A stretch of DNA of 64,000 nt from Enterobacterales bacterium CwR94 (GCA_002837195.1 KZ478063.1:1-64000), one strand, 5' to 3'; counted from the stretch's first letter, positions 50,485 to 59,768 are shown. Translations and numbers: made by a program. Notes: generated by a model not told the origin, from the letters alone.

Positions 50485-52395
50485 GTGCGATTTCCCAACC
50501 AGCGATTAGCCCAACTGTTTAGCGCCCTGCAAAATGAAACGCTGCCGCAGGATGAGTTGGCGCGCCGTTTCGATGTCTCGACGCGCACCGTGCGTACCGA
50601 TATCAGTGCGCTGAACGAGTTGCTGGAAACCTACGGCGTGCAACTGGTATTGAATCGCGGCGCGGGTTATCAGTTGAAAATTGAAGATGCCCAGCGCTAT
50701 CAGCAACTGCTTGCGCAGTCGCCTGCGCATCTGCGTGTGCCCCGCACCGCCACCGAGCGCGTGTGGTATTTATTGACCCGTTTTCTGACTTCTGCTTTTT
50801 CACTGAAACTGGAGGACCTGGCCGATGAGTGGTTTATCAGCCGCGCGACCCTAACCAGTGATATGGCGGAAGTCAGAGAATGGTTGAACCGCTATCACCT
50901 GTCGATAGAGACCAAGCCGCGCTATGGCATGAAACTTTTCGGCAGTGAAATGGCGATCCGCACCTGTTTGACCGATCTGCTGTGCCAGATTATGCATCAG
51001 GAGCCGGAGCATCCGCTGCTGCACATCGAAGCGCTGGAAAGCGGCATTCTCAGCCAGTTGCAGCCAATGCTGGAGAAAACCCTGAATAGCCACCTGATTC
51101 GCGTCAGTGATGAAAGTGAGCTCTATCTGCGGTTATACCTTGCGGTTGCCGTGAGGCGCATCGGCGAGGGCTATCCGCTGTCGGATTTTGCGGCTGAGGA
51201 TATGGCTGACGATGTGCAGCGTGCTGCGCTGGAGCTGATGACGCAGTTGCAACCGCGGGTTGCCAAAACCCTCTCTCCGGCTGAGACGGCGTATCTGGGC
51301 GTCAATATTGCGGCGCGCCGGATTGAAGATATTGATCCCAGCGCGATTAATGCGGACGACGGTGAATCGCTGGTGAACTACATCCTCAGCTATGTGAACC
51401 ATCACTATAACTACAACTTACTCAATGATGCGGCCTTGCGTGCCGACCTGCTGACGCACGTGAAAACCATGATTACCCGCGTGCGCTATCAAATTACGCT
51501 GCCAAATCCGCTGCTCGCCAATATCAAACAGCACTACCCGATGGCGTATGACATGACGCTGGCGGCGGTGTCCAGTTGGAGCAAATACACGCCCTGGGTG
51601 ATCAGCGAAAGCGAAGTGGGTTTTCTGGTGCTGCACATCGGTGTTGGGCTGGAGCGTCACTACAACGTGGGCTATCAGCGCAATCCACGCGTGTTGTTGG
51701 TGTGTGACACCGGCACCTCTACCGTGCGCATGATTCAGGCCATGCTGCTGCGCAAGTATCCGCAACTGGAAGTCACGGCCATCCTCTCGCTGCGCGACTA
51801 CGAAGAGCGTGCCACCATTGATGAAGACTTTGTGATCACCACCGTACGCATCAGCGAGAAGTCGCGGCCCGTAGTCGTGATGTCGCCGTTTCCCACCGAT
51901 TACCAGTTAGAACAAATTGGCAAGTTGGTGCTGGTGGATCGCACCCGTCCCTACATGTTGGAAAAGTTTTTTGACGCGCGCCATTTCAAGGTGGTGAATC
52001 AGCCGATGACGCAGTCCGAACTGTTTCAAACGCTTTGCGCGCAGTTGCAGCAGGAGGGCTATGTCGATGATGCTTTTTATCCCTCGGTGGAAGAGCGTGA
52101 AGCGATTGTCAGCACTCTGCTCGGCGAAGGCATTGCTTTGCCGCACGCCCTCGGGTTGCTGGCCAGGCGCACGGTGGTTTACACCGTTCTGGCACCGCAA
52201 GGGATCCGCTGGGGCGAAGAAACGGCGTACGTGATCTTTCTGCTGGCGATCAGCAAAGAGGATTATGAAGAGGCCATGGCGATTTACGATCTGTTTGTGA
52301 CCTTCCTGCGCGAACGCGCGATGCCGCAACTGCGTGATTGCACGGATTTTAGTCACTTCAAGGATGTGGCGATTAGCTGCTTACAGCGGATGTAA
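50485..52395 (+). CDS. PRD-containing transcriptional regulator with EIIB and EIIA domains
   Basis: 636-residue MtlR/LicR-type regulator, often annotated as BglG-family. Order: HTH_11 (about 6-60, PQDELARRFDVSTRTVRTDISALNELLETYGVQL), second HTH (about 98-155), two PRDs (about 170-395), a GatB-like EIIB domain with Cys407 in LLVCDTGTST, and an EIIA (mannitol/fructose-type) domain with His554 in GIALPHALG. It has no CAT RNA-binding domain, so it should bind DNA and not act as an antiterminator. Phosphorylation by HPr and EII partners would tune activity. GTG start at 50485 with CAGGAG upstream. Likely local activator. Confidence 0.88.
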   Translation: MRFPNQRLAQLFSALQNETLPQDELARRFDVSTRTVRTDISALNELLETYGVQLVLNRGAGYQLKIEDAQRYQQLLAQSPAHLRVPRTATERVWYLLTRFLTSAFSLKLEDLADEWFISRATLTSDMAEVREWLNRYHLSIETKPRYGMKLFGSEMAIRTCLTDLLCQIMHQEPEHPLLHIEALESGILSQLQPMLEKTLNSHLIRVSDESELYLRLYLAVAVRRIGEGYPLSDFAAEDMADDVQRAALELMTQLQPRVAKTLSPAETAYLGVNIAARRIEDIDPSAINADDGESLVNYILSYVNHHYNYNLLNDAALRADLLTHVKTMITRVRYQITLPNPLLANIKQHYPMAYDMTLAAVSSWSKYTPWVISESEVGFLVLHIGVGLERHYNVGYQRNPRVLLVCDTGTSTVRMIQAMLLRKYPQLEVTAILSLRDYEERATIDEDFVITTVRISEKSRPVVVMSPFPTDYQLEQIGKLVLVDRTRPYMLEKFFDARHFKVVNQPMTQSELFQTLCAQLQQEGYVDDAFYPSVEEREAIVSTLLGEGIALPHALGLLARRTVVYTVLAPQGIRWGEETAYVIFLLAISKEDYEEAMAIYDLFVTFLRERAMPQLRDCTDFSHFKDVAISCLQRM

Positions 52396-52425
52396 AACGC
52401 CCCACGCGAGAAGGCATGGGGCGGC
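52395..52425. terminator. Terminator between regulator and dolP
   Basis: AAAACGCCCCACGCGAGAAGGCATGGGGCGGC: arms CGCCCCA and TGGGGCG. On the minus strand the stem is followed by GTTTT, so it best ends dolP transcription. Confidence 0.7.
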
Positions 52426-52437
52426 AGGAGAGCGAAC

Positions 52438-53010
52438 TTACTTCACCATGGTAAAGGCGGTGGTCACGTGCTTGACACCGCTGACGCGGCTGGCGATATC
52501 CGCCGCTGCACGGCCTTCAGCATCGGTAACCAGACCCATCAAAAACACTTCGCCGTTTTCAGTGGTGACCTTCACGCTGGAGGACTTCACCTGATCGCTG
52601 CCCAACAATTGCGAGCGCACTTTGGTGGTGATCCAGGCATCGGAAGAGGTGGTACCAAAGCTCGGTTTCGCGGCCTGGCGGATTTCGTTATACACCTCGG
52701 TGGCACCGTCGACACCCACGGTGATTTGCTTGGCACGTTCTGCCAGCTCACTGGAAGGGGCTTGCCCGGTCAACAAGACTTTGCCCTGATAAGCGGTCGC
52801 CACAATGTGGGCTTCTTCTTTGATCTGCTTATCTTTCGCCAACGCGTTGCTCACGCGCAGTTCCAGCGTGCCGTCGTCCACTTGTGTGCCAACGGTACGC
52901 GGATCGGTGGCGGTCTTGGTCGCAACGGCAGCACTGCCTACCACTGCGGCTACACAACCCTGTAATAACAGTGCCGCGCTCAGTACGGCAATTGCAGGTA
53001 AGCCTTTCAT
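52438..53010 (-). CDS. dolP: Outer-membrane lipoprotein DolP (YraP)
   Basis: 190-residue lipoprotein with lipobox LLLQGC (Cys19) and two BON domains (about 45-115 and 122-190). DolP marks the division site, supports BAM function and amidase activation through NlpD, and belongs to the sigma-E regulon in E. coli. The start at 53010 (MKGLPAIAV) gives a standard signal peptide; an in-frame ATG lies 18 nt upstream. It is 10 nt downstream of diaA. Confidence 0.94.
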   Translation of the reverse strand: MKGLPAIAVLSAALLLQGCVAAVVGSAAVATKTATDPRTVGTQVDDGTLELRVSNALAKDKQIKEEAHIVATAYQGKVLLTGQAPSSELAERAKQITVGVDGATEVYNEIRQAAKPSFGTTSSDAWITTKVRSQLLGSDQVKSSSVKVTTENGEVFLMGLVTDAEGRAAADIASRVSGVKHVTTAFTMVK

Positions 53011-53020
53011 GAATACTCCT

Positions 53021-53611
53021 TTAATCATCCTGGTGAGGAAACAGTGTGTTATCGATCAAGTCGCAGAGACAGTTCACGGTCAGCATATGCATTTCCTGAA
53101 TTCTGGCGCTGCGGTGTGAGGGAATACGAATTTCCACATCGTGTGGGCCTAACAAGCCCGCAATTTCACCGCCATCATGGCCGGTTAACGCAATGATATT
53201 CATATCACGGGTGACGGCCGCTTCAACGGCCTTAATAATTTCACGGCTGTTGCCGCGCGTGGAAATCGCCAGCAGCACGTCCCCGGTCTGCGCAAGCGCA
53301 CGCACTTGTTTGGCATAAATTTCATCATGCAGGCGATCGTTGCCGATCGCAGTCAGCAGCACGGTGTCGGCGTTGAGCGCGATAGCCGGCAGGCTCGGAC
53401 GCTCGGCTTCAAAGCGGTTGATCATACTGGCCGCGAAATGCTGTGCATTGGCAGCCGATGTACCGTTACCACAGCACAGCACTTTATTGCCGTTGAGCAG
53501 GGATTGCACCATCGTCATGGCGGCGCGGGAAATGGCATCTGGCAGCGCCTCGGCGGCGGCAATTTGCGTCTGGATGCTTTCGGTAAAACACTCTTTAATT
53601 CTTTCCAGCAC
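53021..53611 (-). CDS. diaA: DnaA initiator-associating protein DiaA
   Basis: 196-residue SIS-domain protein related to GmhA that forms tetramers and helps DnaA assemble at oriC. Sequence [50 protein letters not shown] and [21 protein letters not shown] match E. coli DiaA. Located between yraN and dolP, 11 nt downstream of yraN. Confidence 0.95.
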   Translation of the reverse strand: MLERIKECFTESIQTQIAAAEALPDAISRAAMTMVQSLLNGNKVLCCGNGTSAANAQHFAASMINRFEAERPSLPAIALNADTVLLTAIGNDRLHDEIYAKQVRALAQTGDVLLAISTRGNSREIIKAVEAAVTRDMNIIALTGHDGGEIAGLLGPHDVEIRIPSHRSARIQEMHMLTVNCLCDLIDNTLFPHQDD

Positions 53612-53622
53612 GGTAAACTCGC

Positions 53623-54018
53623 TTAAGCTCCTGCATTAAAGGCATCGGGGATCCAGTCAAGCTGGTCTCCGGTTATCGCCACCACATCAAACCGACATCT
53701 CTCTTGATGGAGCATGCGTTTCTGCTGGATCAACCAGCAGGTGGCGGCGTTAATCACCCGCCGCTGTTTGCTGCGGGTGACACTGGCTTGCGCACTGCCA
53801 AAATCAGCGTTTCGTCGATAGCGCACTTCAACAAACACCCAACTTTGCGCATCGCGCATCACTAAATCAATCTCGCCGCCTTTGAACTGAACATTGGCGG
53901 CGATAAATTGCAATCCCTGCTGTTCGAGCCAGTGACGGGCGCGTGCTTCATACAACGCACCCGTCGCTCGCCGATTTAGTTGGCCGGTACGATTTGTCCC
54001 TGGCGGTACTGATTCCAT
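53623..54018 (-). CDS. yraN: UPF0102 endonuclease-fold protein YraN
   Basis: 131-residue protein with a restriction-endonuclease-like core: [23 protein letters not shown] carries the E-x(n)-E-V-x-Y/R type catalytic pattern. Cellular role remains unclear. The reading frame begins inside lpoA (43-nt overlap, different frame). The ATG at 54018 gives a 131-residue product like E. coli YraN. Confidence 0.9.
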   Translation of the reverse strand: MESVPPGTNRTGQLNRRATGALYEARARHWLEQQGLQFIAANVQFKGGEIDLVMRDAQSWVFVEVRYRRNADFGSAQASVTRSKQRRVINAATCWLIQQKRMLHQERCRFDVVAITGDQLDWIPDAFNAGA

Positions 54019-55982
54019 GACAACTTCCTGTTGATCACGCAGTTTTCATCAGTGGTCAGTTGGCCGGTATTGCCTTGTAACTGATAGCCTGGCAATTGGC
54101 GCATCTCACTGAAGTGGCTGGCAAGCTGCCAGGCATCGACACCCATCGCATACAACCGTACCAGCGAATAATCGTTGTTAAACTTGCTGGCGGCTTGTTG
54201 CATCAGCGCAGGATTATTGCCGCTCAGCAGCGGGATATCACTGAACTGCAAGCCTTCCATCTCCAGACGGAAATCAGGTCCTGCACCGGCTTGCGCACTG
54301 CGCGAACTGGCATACATGGCGATATTGCTCCGGCTACTGGTGCGCATGGCAATCATCGGTTTAATCAACGCCAGTTCCGATTGTGTCGAAACAATATACA
54401 CACCATCCACGCCGCCGCTGGTACGGCTTTCGCTGGCGGCCGCTGTGTTCTGCGGTGCCGGGATGCTTAAGCCTGCAATGCTAATGGCTTGTGGCGCCGG
54501 AGCGGCAACGGGCGTGCCGGTTAAGCTAATGCCAGCCCCGCTGTTGATGCCTTGCTTCAGGTCGCCGGTTGAGCCAAAGCGCTGTTCCAGGACGGTACTG
54601 CCGCCCACTTTGCTCCATTCCGCTGCAAAGGCCGCCGCAACGCGATTGCCAAGCTCACTGCGTGGCAGCAGCAGCAGCGGACTGCGTTTGCCCTGGTTCC
54701 ACATATGGTGCGCGGCATCGCGTGCTTCGTCTTCAGGAGAAAGCGCAAAGTAGCACAAATTCGGACGGTTCTGGACGCGGCCCGGTTCGTTTAACGCCAG
54801 CACATTCAACGCGGTTTGGCTGTTTGCCAGCGCTTCCACATTGTTTTTAATCAACGGGCCTACCACCAGGGTTGCACCCTCTTGCTGAGCCTGATTTAAC
54901 AGTTGCTCGACAGGTTGTGTGCTGGTGTCGTAGACGCGCACCTCAGCCCGGCTGACTGCGCCTGGCGCAGGGGCCGCGGCGGGTTGCGCTGGGATGCTGT
55001 CAACGGGCTGCTCTGGCGATGTTTCAGTGGTGGCCGCAGAAGGGCTTACCACGGCATTCGGATCGTCCTGGGTCGCCGGAGCGGTTTCTGCAGGTTGCGG
55101 TGCAGAGGGAGCCACGCTAATCGCACCATTTTTAGCGTCGTTAAACCCTTGCTGGATCGCTTGGGCAAACACCTGTGCTGCGCCACTCATCGGTAACAGC
55201 AGGGCGATACGTTGCGTGGAGGCCGGTTGGAAATTTTGTACCTGGCTCAACGCCGTCGGTAAGGATTGTGCCGCCGGGTTCTGGGGATAACGTTTTTGCC
55301 AGTCACTGATGCCGGCTTTCAGCATGTCAGGATCGTTGCGATTGGTCTGGTAGACATTCAGCAGGTCCAGCCAGCCGCGCAGCGTATTCTCATCGGCATT
55401 AATCACCAGGCTGCGCATCTGCTGCTCTGTCATTTGCGTCAGCGTTTGCCAGGTGGCATCGAGGTTTTTCTGACGATCGCTGCCTTTCAGTAGCGGTTCT
55501 TGCGCAATAAAGGCGCGCAGCAGATCGAGGGAAGGACGGCCCTGGCTGGTGGCGATCACCAACTGGTAATAACGGGCTTTCTGCGCATCGGAAAGGCTGC
55601 GCACATCGATATTTCTTAACTGGGTGCTGGCGTTGGCGACATCTTTCTGCGTCAGCAGCCACTGTGCGTTTAGCAGATCGCGCTCTGTCACTTGCGTGGC
55701 ATTGAGATTGGCGGGCAGTTGATCCAACTGCGCTTTGGCCGCTGGCGTTTTGCCTTCATTTAACAGTGCACGAATGGCGAGTAATTGCCAGTCAGCCTTG
55801 TTATCATTTGCGCTTTGCTGCACTTGTTGCAAGTAATAGTCGGAAGTGCCTGTGGCCGCGCCCTGAATATCCACGCTTTGGGAAGGGGGGCCCTGTACAC
55901 TACAACCGGCGAAGATTAAGGCTGCCAGCAGCAGAGGCACACTGCGTCCTGCTTTGGTACGAAAAACTGTTGAAGGAAGCAT
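53976..55982 (-). CDS. lpoA: Penicillin-binding protein 1A activator LpoA
   Basis: 668-residue outer-membrane lipoprotein that reaches through the periplasm to stimulate PBP1A transpeptidation. The lipobox is FAGC within LLLAALIFAGCSVQG. The N-terminal TPR-like domain (about 30-255), a low-complexity Pro/Ala/Gln/Thr region (about 285-345) and a C-terminal periplasmic-binding-like domain (RVYDTSTQPVEQLLNQAQQEGATLVVGPL) follow. The start at 55982 gives a normal signal peptide; the longer frame to 56045 overlaps rsmI. Divergent from rsmI, as in E. coli. Confidence 0.95.
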   Translation of the reverse strand: MLPSTVFRTKAGRSVPLLLAALIFAGCSVQGPPSQSVDIQGAATGTSDYYLQQVQQSANDNKADWQLLAIRALLNEGKTPAAKAQLDQLPANLNATQVTERDLLNAQWLLTQKDVANASTQLRNIDVRSLSDAQKARYYQLVIATSQGRPSLDLLRAFIAQEPLLKGSDRQKNLDATWQTLTQMTEQQMRSLVINADENTLRGWLDLLNVYQTNRNDPDMLKAGISDWQKRYPQNPAAQSLPTALSQVQNFQPASTQRIALLLPMSGAAQVFAQAIQQGFNDAKNGAISVAPSAPQPAETAPATQDDPNAVVSPSAATTETSPEQPVDSIPAQPAAAPAPGAVSRAEVRVYDTSTQPVEQLLNQAQQEGATLVVGPLIKNNVEALANSQTALNVLALNEPGRVQNRPNLCYFALSPEDEARDAAHHMWNQGKRSPLLLLPRSELGNRVAAAFAAEWSKVGGSTVLEQRFGSTGDLKQGINSGAGISLTGTPVAAPAPQAISIAGLSIPAPQNTAAASESRTSGGVDGVYIVSTQSELALIKPMIAMRTSSRSNIAMYASSRSAQAGAGPDFRLEMEGLQFSDIPLLSGNNPALMQQAASKFNNDYSLVRLYAMGVDAWQLASHFSEMRQLPGYQLQGNTGQLTTDENCVINRKLSWNQYRQGQIVPAN

Positions 55983-56044
55983 ACTGTATCCAGTGATGTT
56001 TTTTTCAAGATGCTCAATATTAAATCGGCAATTCGGATGAGACA

Positions 56045-56908
56045 ATGAAACAACTCGATCGGGCGGATATTTCTGCCAGTACGCTCTATATCGTTCCTAC
56101 ACCGATTGGCAACCTGGGGGATATCACCCAGCGGGCACTTGCGGTGCTGGCGAGCGTCGATCTGATCGCTGCGGAAGATACACGTCATACCGGGCTGTTG
56201 CTACAACATTTCGCCATCAATGCGCGGCTCTTCGCACTCCACGACCATAATGAACAGCAAAAAGCGGACGTGCTAATCGCTAAGTTGCAAGAGGGGCAAA
56301 GTATTGCCCTCGTCTCTGATGCCGGTACGCCGTTAATCAACGATCCGGGCTATCACCTGGTGCGCCGTTGCCGCGAAATGGGCATCCGCGTGGTGCCTTT
56401 ACCGGGGCCCTGTGCCGCTATTGCCGCACTCAGCGCCGCTGGACTGCCTTCTGACCGCTTTTGTTACGAAGGGTTCCTGCCCGCCAAGAGCAAAGGACGT
56501 TGTGACGCGCTGCGCGCGCTGGAAAACGAACCCCGCACGCTGATTTTCTATGAATCGACCCACCGTCTTCTCGACAGCCTGGGCGATATGGTGGCCACGC
56601 TCGGCCCTGCGCGCTATGTGGTGCTGGCGCGTGAGATCACCAAAACCTGGGAAACCATTCACGGCGCACCGGTGGCGGAATTACTGGCGTGGGTGCTGGA
56701 AGATGAAAATCGCCGGAAGGGTGAAATGGTGCTGATTGTGGAAGGGGCGAAGCAGGAAGAGCAGGCGTTGCCGCCGGAAGCGCTGCGCACGCTGGCACTG
56801 CTGCAGGCCGAGCTGCCGTTAAAACGGGCTGCCGCATTAGCCGCTGAAATTCATGGCGTTAAGAAAAACGCGTTATATAAGTTCGCACTTGAGCAGGCCA
56901 ACGCGTGA
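56045..56908 (+). CDS. rsmI: 16S rRNA Cm1402 2'-O-methyltransferase RsmI
   Basis: 287-residue tetrapyrrole-methylase-fold enzyme that methylates the ribose of C1402 in the decoding centre. [22 protein letters not shown] and [17 protein letters not shown] are family landmarks; [19 protein letters not shown] is the SAM site. Last gene before rnpB. Confidence 0.96.
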   Translation: MKQLDRADISASTLYIVPTPIGNLGDITQRALAVLASVDLIAAEDTRHTGLLLQHFAINARLFALHDHNEQQKADVLIAKLQEGQSIALVSDAGTPLINDPGYHLVRRCREMGIRVVPLPGPCAAIAALSAAGLPSDRFCYEGFLPAKSKGRCDALRALENEPRTLIFYESTHRLLDSLGDMVATLGPARYVVLAREITKTWETIHGAPVAELLAWVLEDENRRKGEMVLIVEGAKQEEQALPPEALRTLALLQAELPLKRAAALAAEIHGVKKNALYKFALEQANA

Positions 56909-56941
56909 CAAATGCGGTGAAATCCCCTATTATCCCGCGCC

Positions 56942-57319
<378 letters not shown>

Positions 57320-57330
57320 TCATTGTGAAA

Positions 57331-57366
57331 ACCCCGCAGAATCTTTTCTGCGGGGTTTTTGCTTTT
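57331..57366 (+). terminator. rnpB terminator T1
   Basis: ACCCCGCAGA, ATCTTT, TCTGCGGGGT then TTTTGCTTTTT. Strong intrinsic terminator of rnpB. Confidence 0.93.
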
Positions 57367-57471
57367 TAGCGCTAAGGAAGGCGGAGGCAGAGAGGCAGAG
57401 ATGAATGATTGTCCACTCCACTCTCTACAAAAGGACGCGGCTTACCGGTCAGCGTCGACTTTTATTGTGAA

Positions 57472-57503
57472 AACCCCGCAGAATCTTTTCTGAGGGGTTT
57501 TTG
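57472..57503 (+). terminator. Repeat-copy terminator T2
   Basis: ACCCCGCAGAATCTTTTCTGAGGGGTTTTTG: a copy of T1 with one stem mismatch (GAGGGG in place of GCGGGG). Confidence 0.75.
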
Positions 57504-57594
57504 CTATCTGGGATATGGCAAAAGATGAATGATTGTCCACTCCACTCTCTACAAAGGACGCGGCTTACCGGTCAGCGTCGATTTTCATTGTGAA

Positions 57595-57632
57595 AACCCC
57601 GCAGAAGACATTCTGCGGGGTTTTTGCTTTTT
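57595..57632 (+). terminator. Repeat-copy terminator T3
   Basis: ACCCCGCAGAAGACATTCTGCGGGGTTTTTGC: intact stem with altered loop (AGACAT) and T-run. Confidence 0.85.
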
Positions 57633-57730
57633 AGCGCTTGGGGGGGGGCGGAGGCAGAGAGGCAGAGATGAATGATTGTCCACTCTACTCTCTATAAAGG
57701 ACGCGGCTTACCGGTCAGCGTCGACTTTCA

Positions 57731-58321
57731 TCACGAGCCCGCAGACTGATGGCCGCTGGGAGCGCGATTGGTGAAACTGTCGAGATACTGCGGGTGGAAA
57801 CGCGGGGTAATCAGCAGACGGCCCAGCAGTTGTTTACTGCCTTCGATACCGCCTTTATCACGCCAGTCACCTTTGCAACCGTTGGTCCAGTCAAAGGTCA
57901 CACGGTTTAGGTATTCCGTCTCTTTACACCAGGTGCCACCCACTTCGGAGACGGCATACACCGTTGGCCAGATATTCACGGGAGACGTGTGGCATGTTTT
58001 GCAGGCGACTTGTAACAGGTAAGGGGAAACGCTTCGAAAGCGGTAGCCTTTATACAGCGGGATATAGGCTTTGAGGACGCGGTTTTTAAATGTCGCGCCT
58101 TTGACATCCACGAACAGCGACCTTCCCTCATCGGCATAATGTACGGTGTAATCAATCTGGTCAGCGGTGACATTTAATAGCGGTTTCGCTTTACTAAAAT
58201 CAAACTGAATAAAGCCATAACCTGGCTGAGATTGTGCATCATGGTAGTCAAGAGTTTTATTCGACACCCCAGAGCACCCGGTTAACAGGAGCGCTATCAC
58301 CACTGCATAAACTATTTTCAC
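57731..58321 (-). CDS. Hypothetical lipoprotein with a CXXCH motif
   Basis: 196-residue lipoprotein with signal peptide and lipobox LLTGC (Cys16). The mature part is beta-rich and holds a single CKTCH (Cys107, Cys110, His111), the sequence form of a c-type heme attachment site, plus Cys132 and Cys149. Whether heme is bound cannot be told from sequence; the four cysteines could instead make disulfides. I do not recognise the family. The start is GTG at 58321 with AAGGAAGG upstream. Its stop lies in the last rnpB repeat. Confidence 0.7.
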   Translation of the reverse strand: MKIVYAVVIALLLTGCSGVSNKTLDYHDAQSQPGYGFIQFDFSKAKPLLNVTADQIDYTVHYADEGRSLFVDVKGATFKNRVLKAYIPLYKGYRFRSVSPYLLQVACKTCHTSPVNIWPTVYAVSEVGGTWCKETEYLNRVTFDWTNGCKGDWRDKGGIEGSKQLLGRLLITPRFHPQYLDSFTNRAPSGHQSAGS

Positions 58322-58334
58322 CGTATCCTTCCTT

Positions 58335-58370
58335 TGTGAATATGATATCCAGTGTGAATATGATATCCAG
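58335..58370. repeat. 18-bp perfect tandem duplication
   Basis: TGTGAATATGATATCCAG occurs twice head to tail, just upstream of the lipoprotein ribosome site, in its likely leader or promoter. Confidence 0.9.
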
Positions 58371-58482
58371 CGTATGATAAACCCATTTATCAGGAGCGAT
58401 AAGGCGAAATGTTGTTACTGCGGCAGAAAAATGTTCCCTGCACGTTGCTGGTTCAGAATCTTATTTGAGGTGATGTATTCTC

Positions 58483-59157
58483 TCAGCGTGAGAAGAACGC
58501 TTGAATATCCTCTTCGATACGGCACTTTTCTTTGGCATAGCGCAGCCATTTAATGCGTAGTGCATTTTGTATTTCAACTAACTGACTTTGCTGATGGCAG
58601 GCGTCATCAATACGGTTCTTTTGCTGTGTGATAGCTGTGACCAGGCGTGCCAGTGAGCGCGTGTCCGTCATGGTACGCATGTTGGCGATATGATTATAAA
58701 CGGTCTTTATACTGCGATCTAAACACCTGGCAATATCATGGACGCCTCTGCCTGCTGCGATCATCTCCGCAATTCTTAATTCCATAGGCGTCATGATCAA
58801 TGCCCGGCAATGGCGGTGCAGCACAATCGCGAAGGGAAGCGAAGTGGTATATTGGGTATGCACTTGGGCGACGTGTTGAGCGATTTCAGAAAGCGGCTTT
58901 TCAATATTAATAATATAGTTTTTCATGGGCGCGAGGGCGAGTAACGCGGCGCACCGGGTAATCAGTGCGACGCGAACGGGCCGCTGTCCAAAGTGCAGCG
59001 TTACGCGTGATAACAACGCCGGTAAGAGATAAAAATCGGTGAGGTGATGAATTTCGATATAGAGCGTTGGCGTCACAGATAAAGGCGTGCTCTTAATACT
59101 GTCGGCAATTAAATGATCAATACCCTCTCTGAGAAATCCATTTTCAGTGATAATCAT
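58483..59157 (-). CDS. Orphan LuxR-type transcriptional regulator
   Basis: 224-residue protein with a GerE/LuxR-type helix-turn-helix at about 121-175 (LIMTPMELRIAEMIAAGRGVHDIARCLDRSIKTVYNHIANM). The N-terminal 110 residues do not show the acidic pocket and lysine of a receiver domain, nor an autoinducer-binding signature. Unusually, a helical tail of about 50 residues follows the HTH. The start at 59157 has AGGAAAGA upstream; the in-frame start at 59220 lacks support. Target genes unknown; neighbours suggest surface functions. Confidence 0.78.
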   Translation of the reverse strand: MIITENGFLREGIDHLIADSIKSTPLSVTPTLYIEIHHLTDFYLLPALLSRVTLHFGQRPVRVALITRCAALLALAPMKNYIINIEKPLSEIAQHVAQVHTQYTTSLPFAIVLHRHCRALIMTPMELRIAEMIAAGRGVHDIARCLDRSIKTVYNHIANMRTMTDTRSLARLVTAITQQKNRIDDACHQQSQLVEIQNALRIKWLRYAKEKCRIEEDIQAFFSR

Positions 59158-59322
59158 ATTCTTTCCTGTAGATATAAAATAATGGGTGTGAATTGCATTG
59201 GTTAACGCGAACCAATGCAAGGTGATATTTTTAAATAATCATTTATTTAACGCTGTATTTATGACGATGAGTCGAAAGTGTAATAATGTCTTATTCCCTT
59301 GCTCCCCAAAATGACAATAGCG

Positions 59323-59643
59323 TTAAAATGCCTGCAAAAAAGCAAAGAGGGAGATCGCGATAAATGCCGCCAGCAATCCTGCTGCTATCACCACACCTTT
59401 TACCCAGCGGGAGATCTGTTGGGTAAAGGTGAGAAAAAGCGCATAACAGGCACTCAACGCAGCGGCAATAAGCGCGCTTTTCCCGAAAATTAAGACTGTT
59501 TCGACGGTGTTGATGCAGTCGGTACCGCATCCGCTCCCGCTCACACCGGCACCCACTATCATCAAACCAAAAGTGCCGATCACTAGCCCGATGAGATTGA
59601 GGATGATGGCGATAACTAACCAGGCGATGGCATTGTTTTTCAC
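59323..59643 (-). CDS. Small hypothetical membrane protein
   Basis: 106-residue protein with about three transmembrane helices (about 7-34, 50-72, 80-104) and a loop GSGCGTDCINTVETV with two cysteines between the first two. No family recognised. AAGGAAGAATAAACGTG lies upstream of the ATG on the coding strand. It lies between the LuxR-type gene and the autotransporter gene, same strand, each with sizeable gaps, so operon membership is uncertain. Confidence 0.6.
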   Translation of the reverse strand: MKNNAIAWLVIAIILNLIGLVIGTFGLMIVGAGVSGSGCGTDCINTVETVLIFGKSALIAAALSACYALFLTFTQQISRWVKGVVIAAGLLAAFIAISLFAFLQAF

Positions 59644-59768
59644 GTTTATTCTTCCTTTAATGAATCATGAAATGGCGTTAACGGGGGGTCTAACCGCGTA
59701 TCGCGCTAAGATACATTGCGTCGTGGCCCAGGTCATTCCAATATGAACCGGTGTGGCAGGCATCGCCG

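Noticed and set aside
50485-52395. Regulator as an RNA antiterminator of the BglG type
   Set aside because: The N-terminus has two helix-turn-helix domains and no CAT RNA-binding domain.
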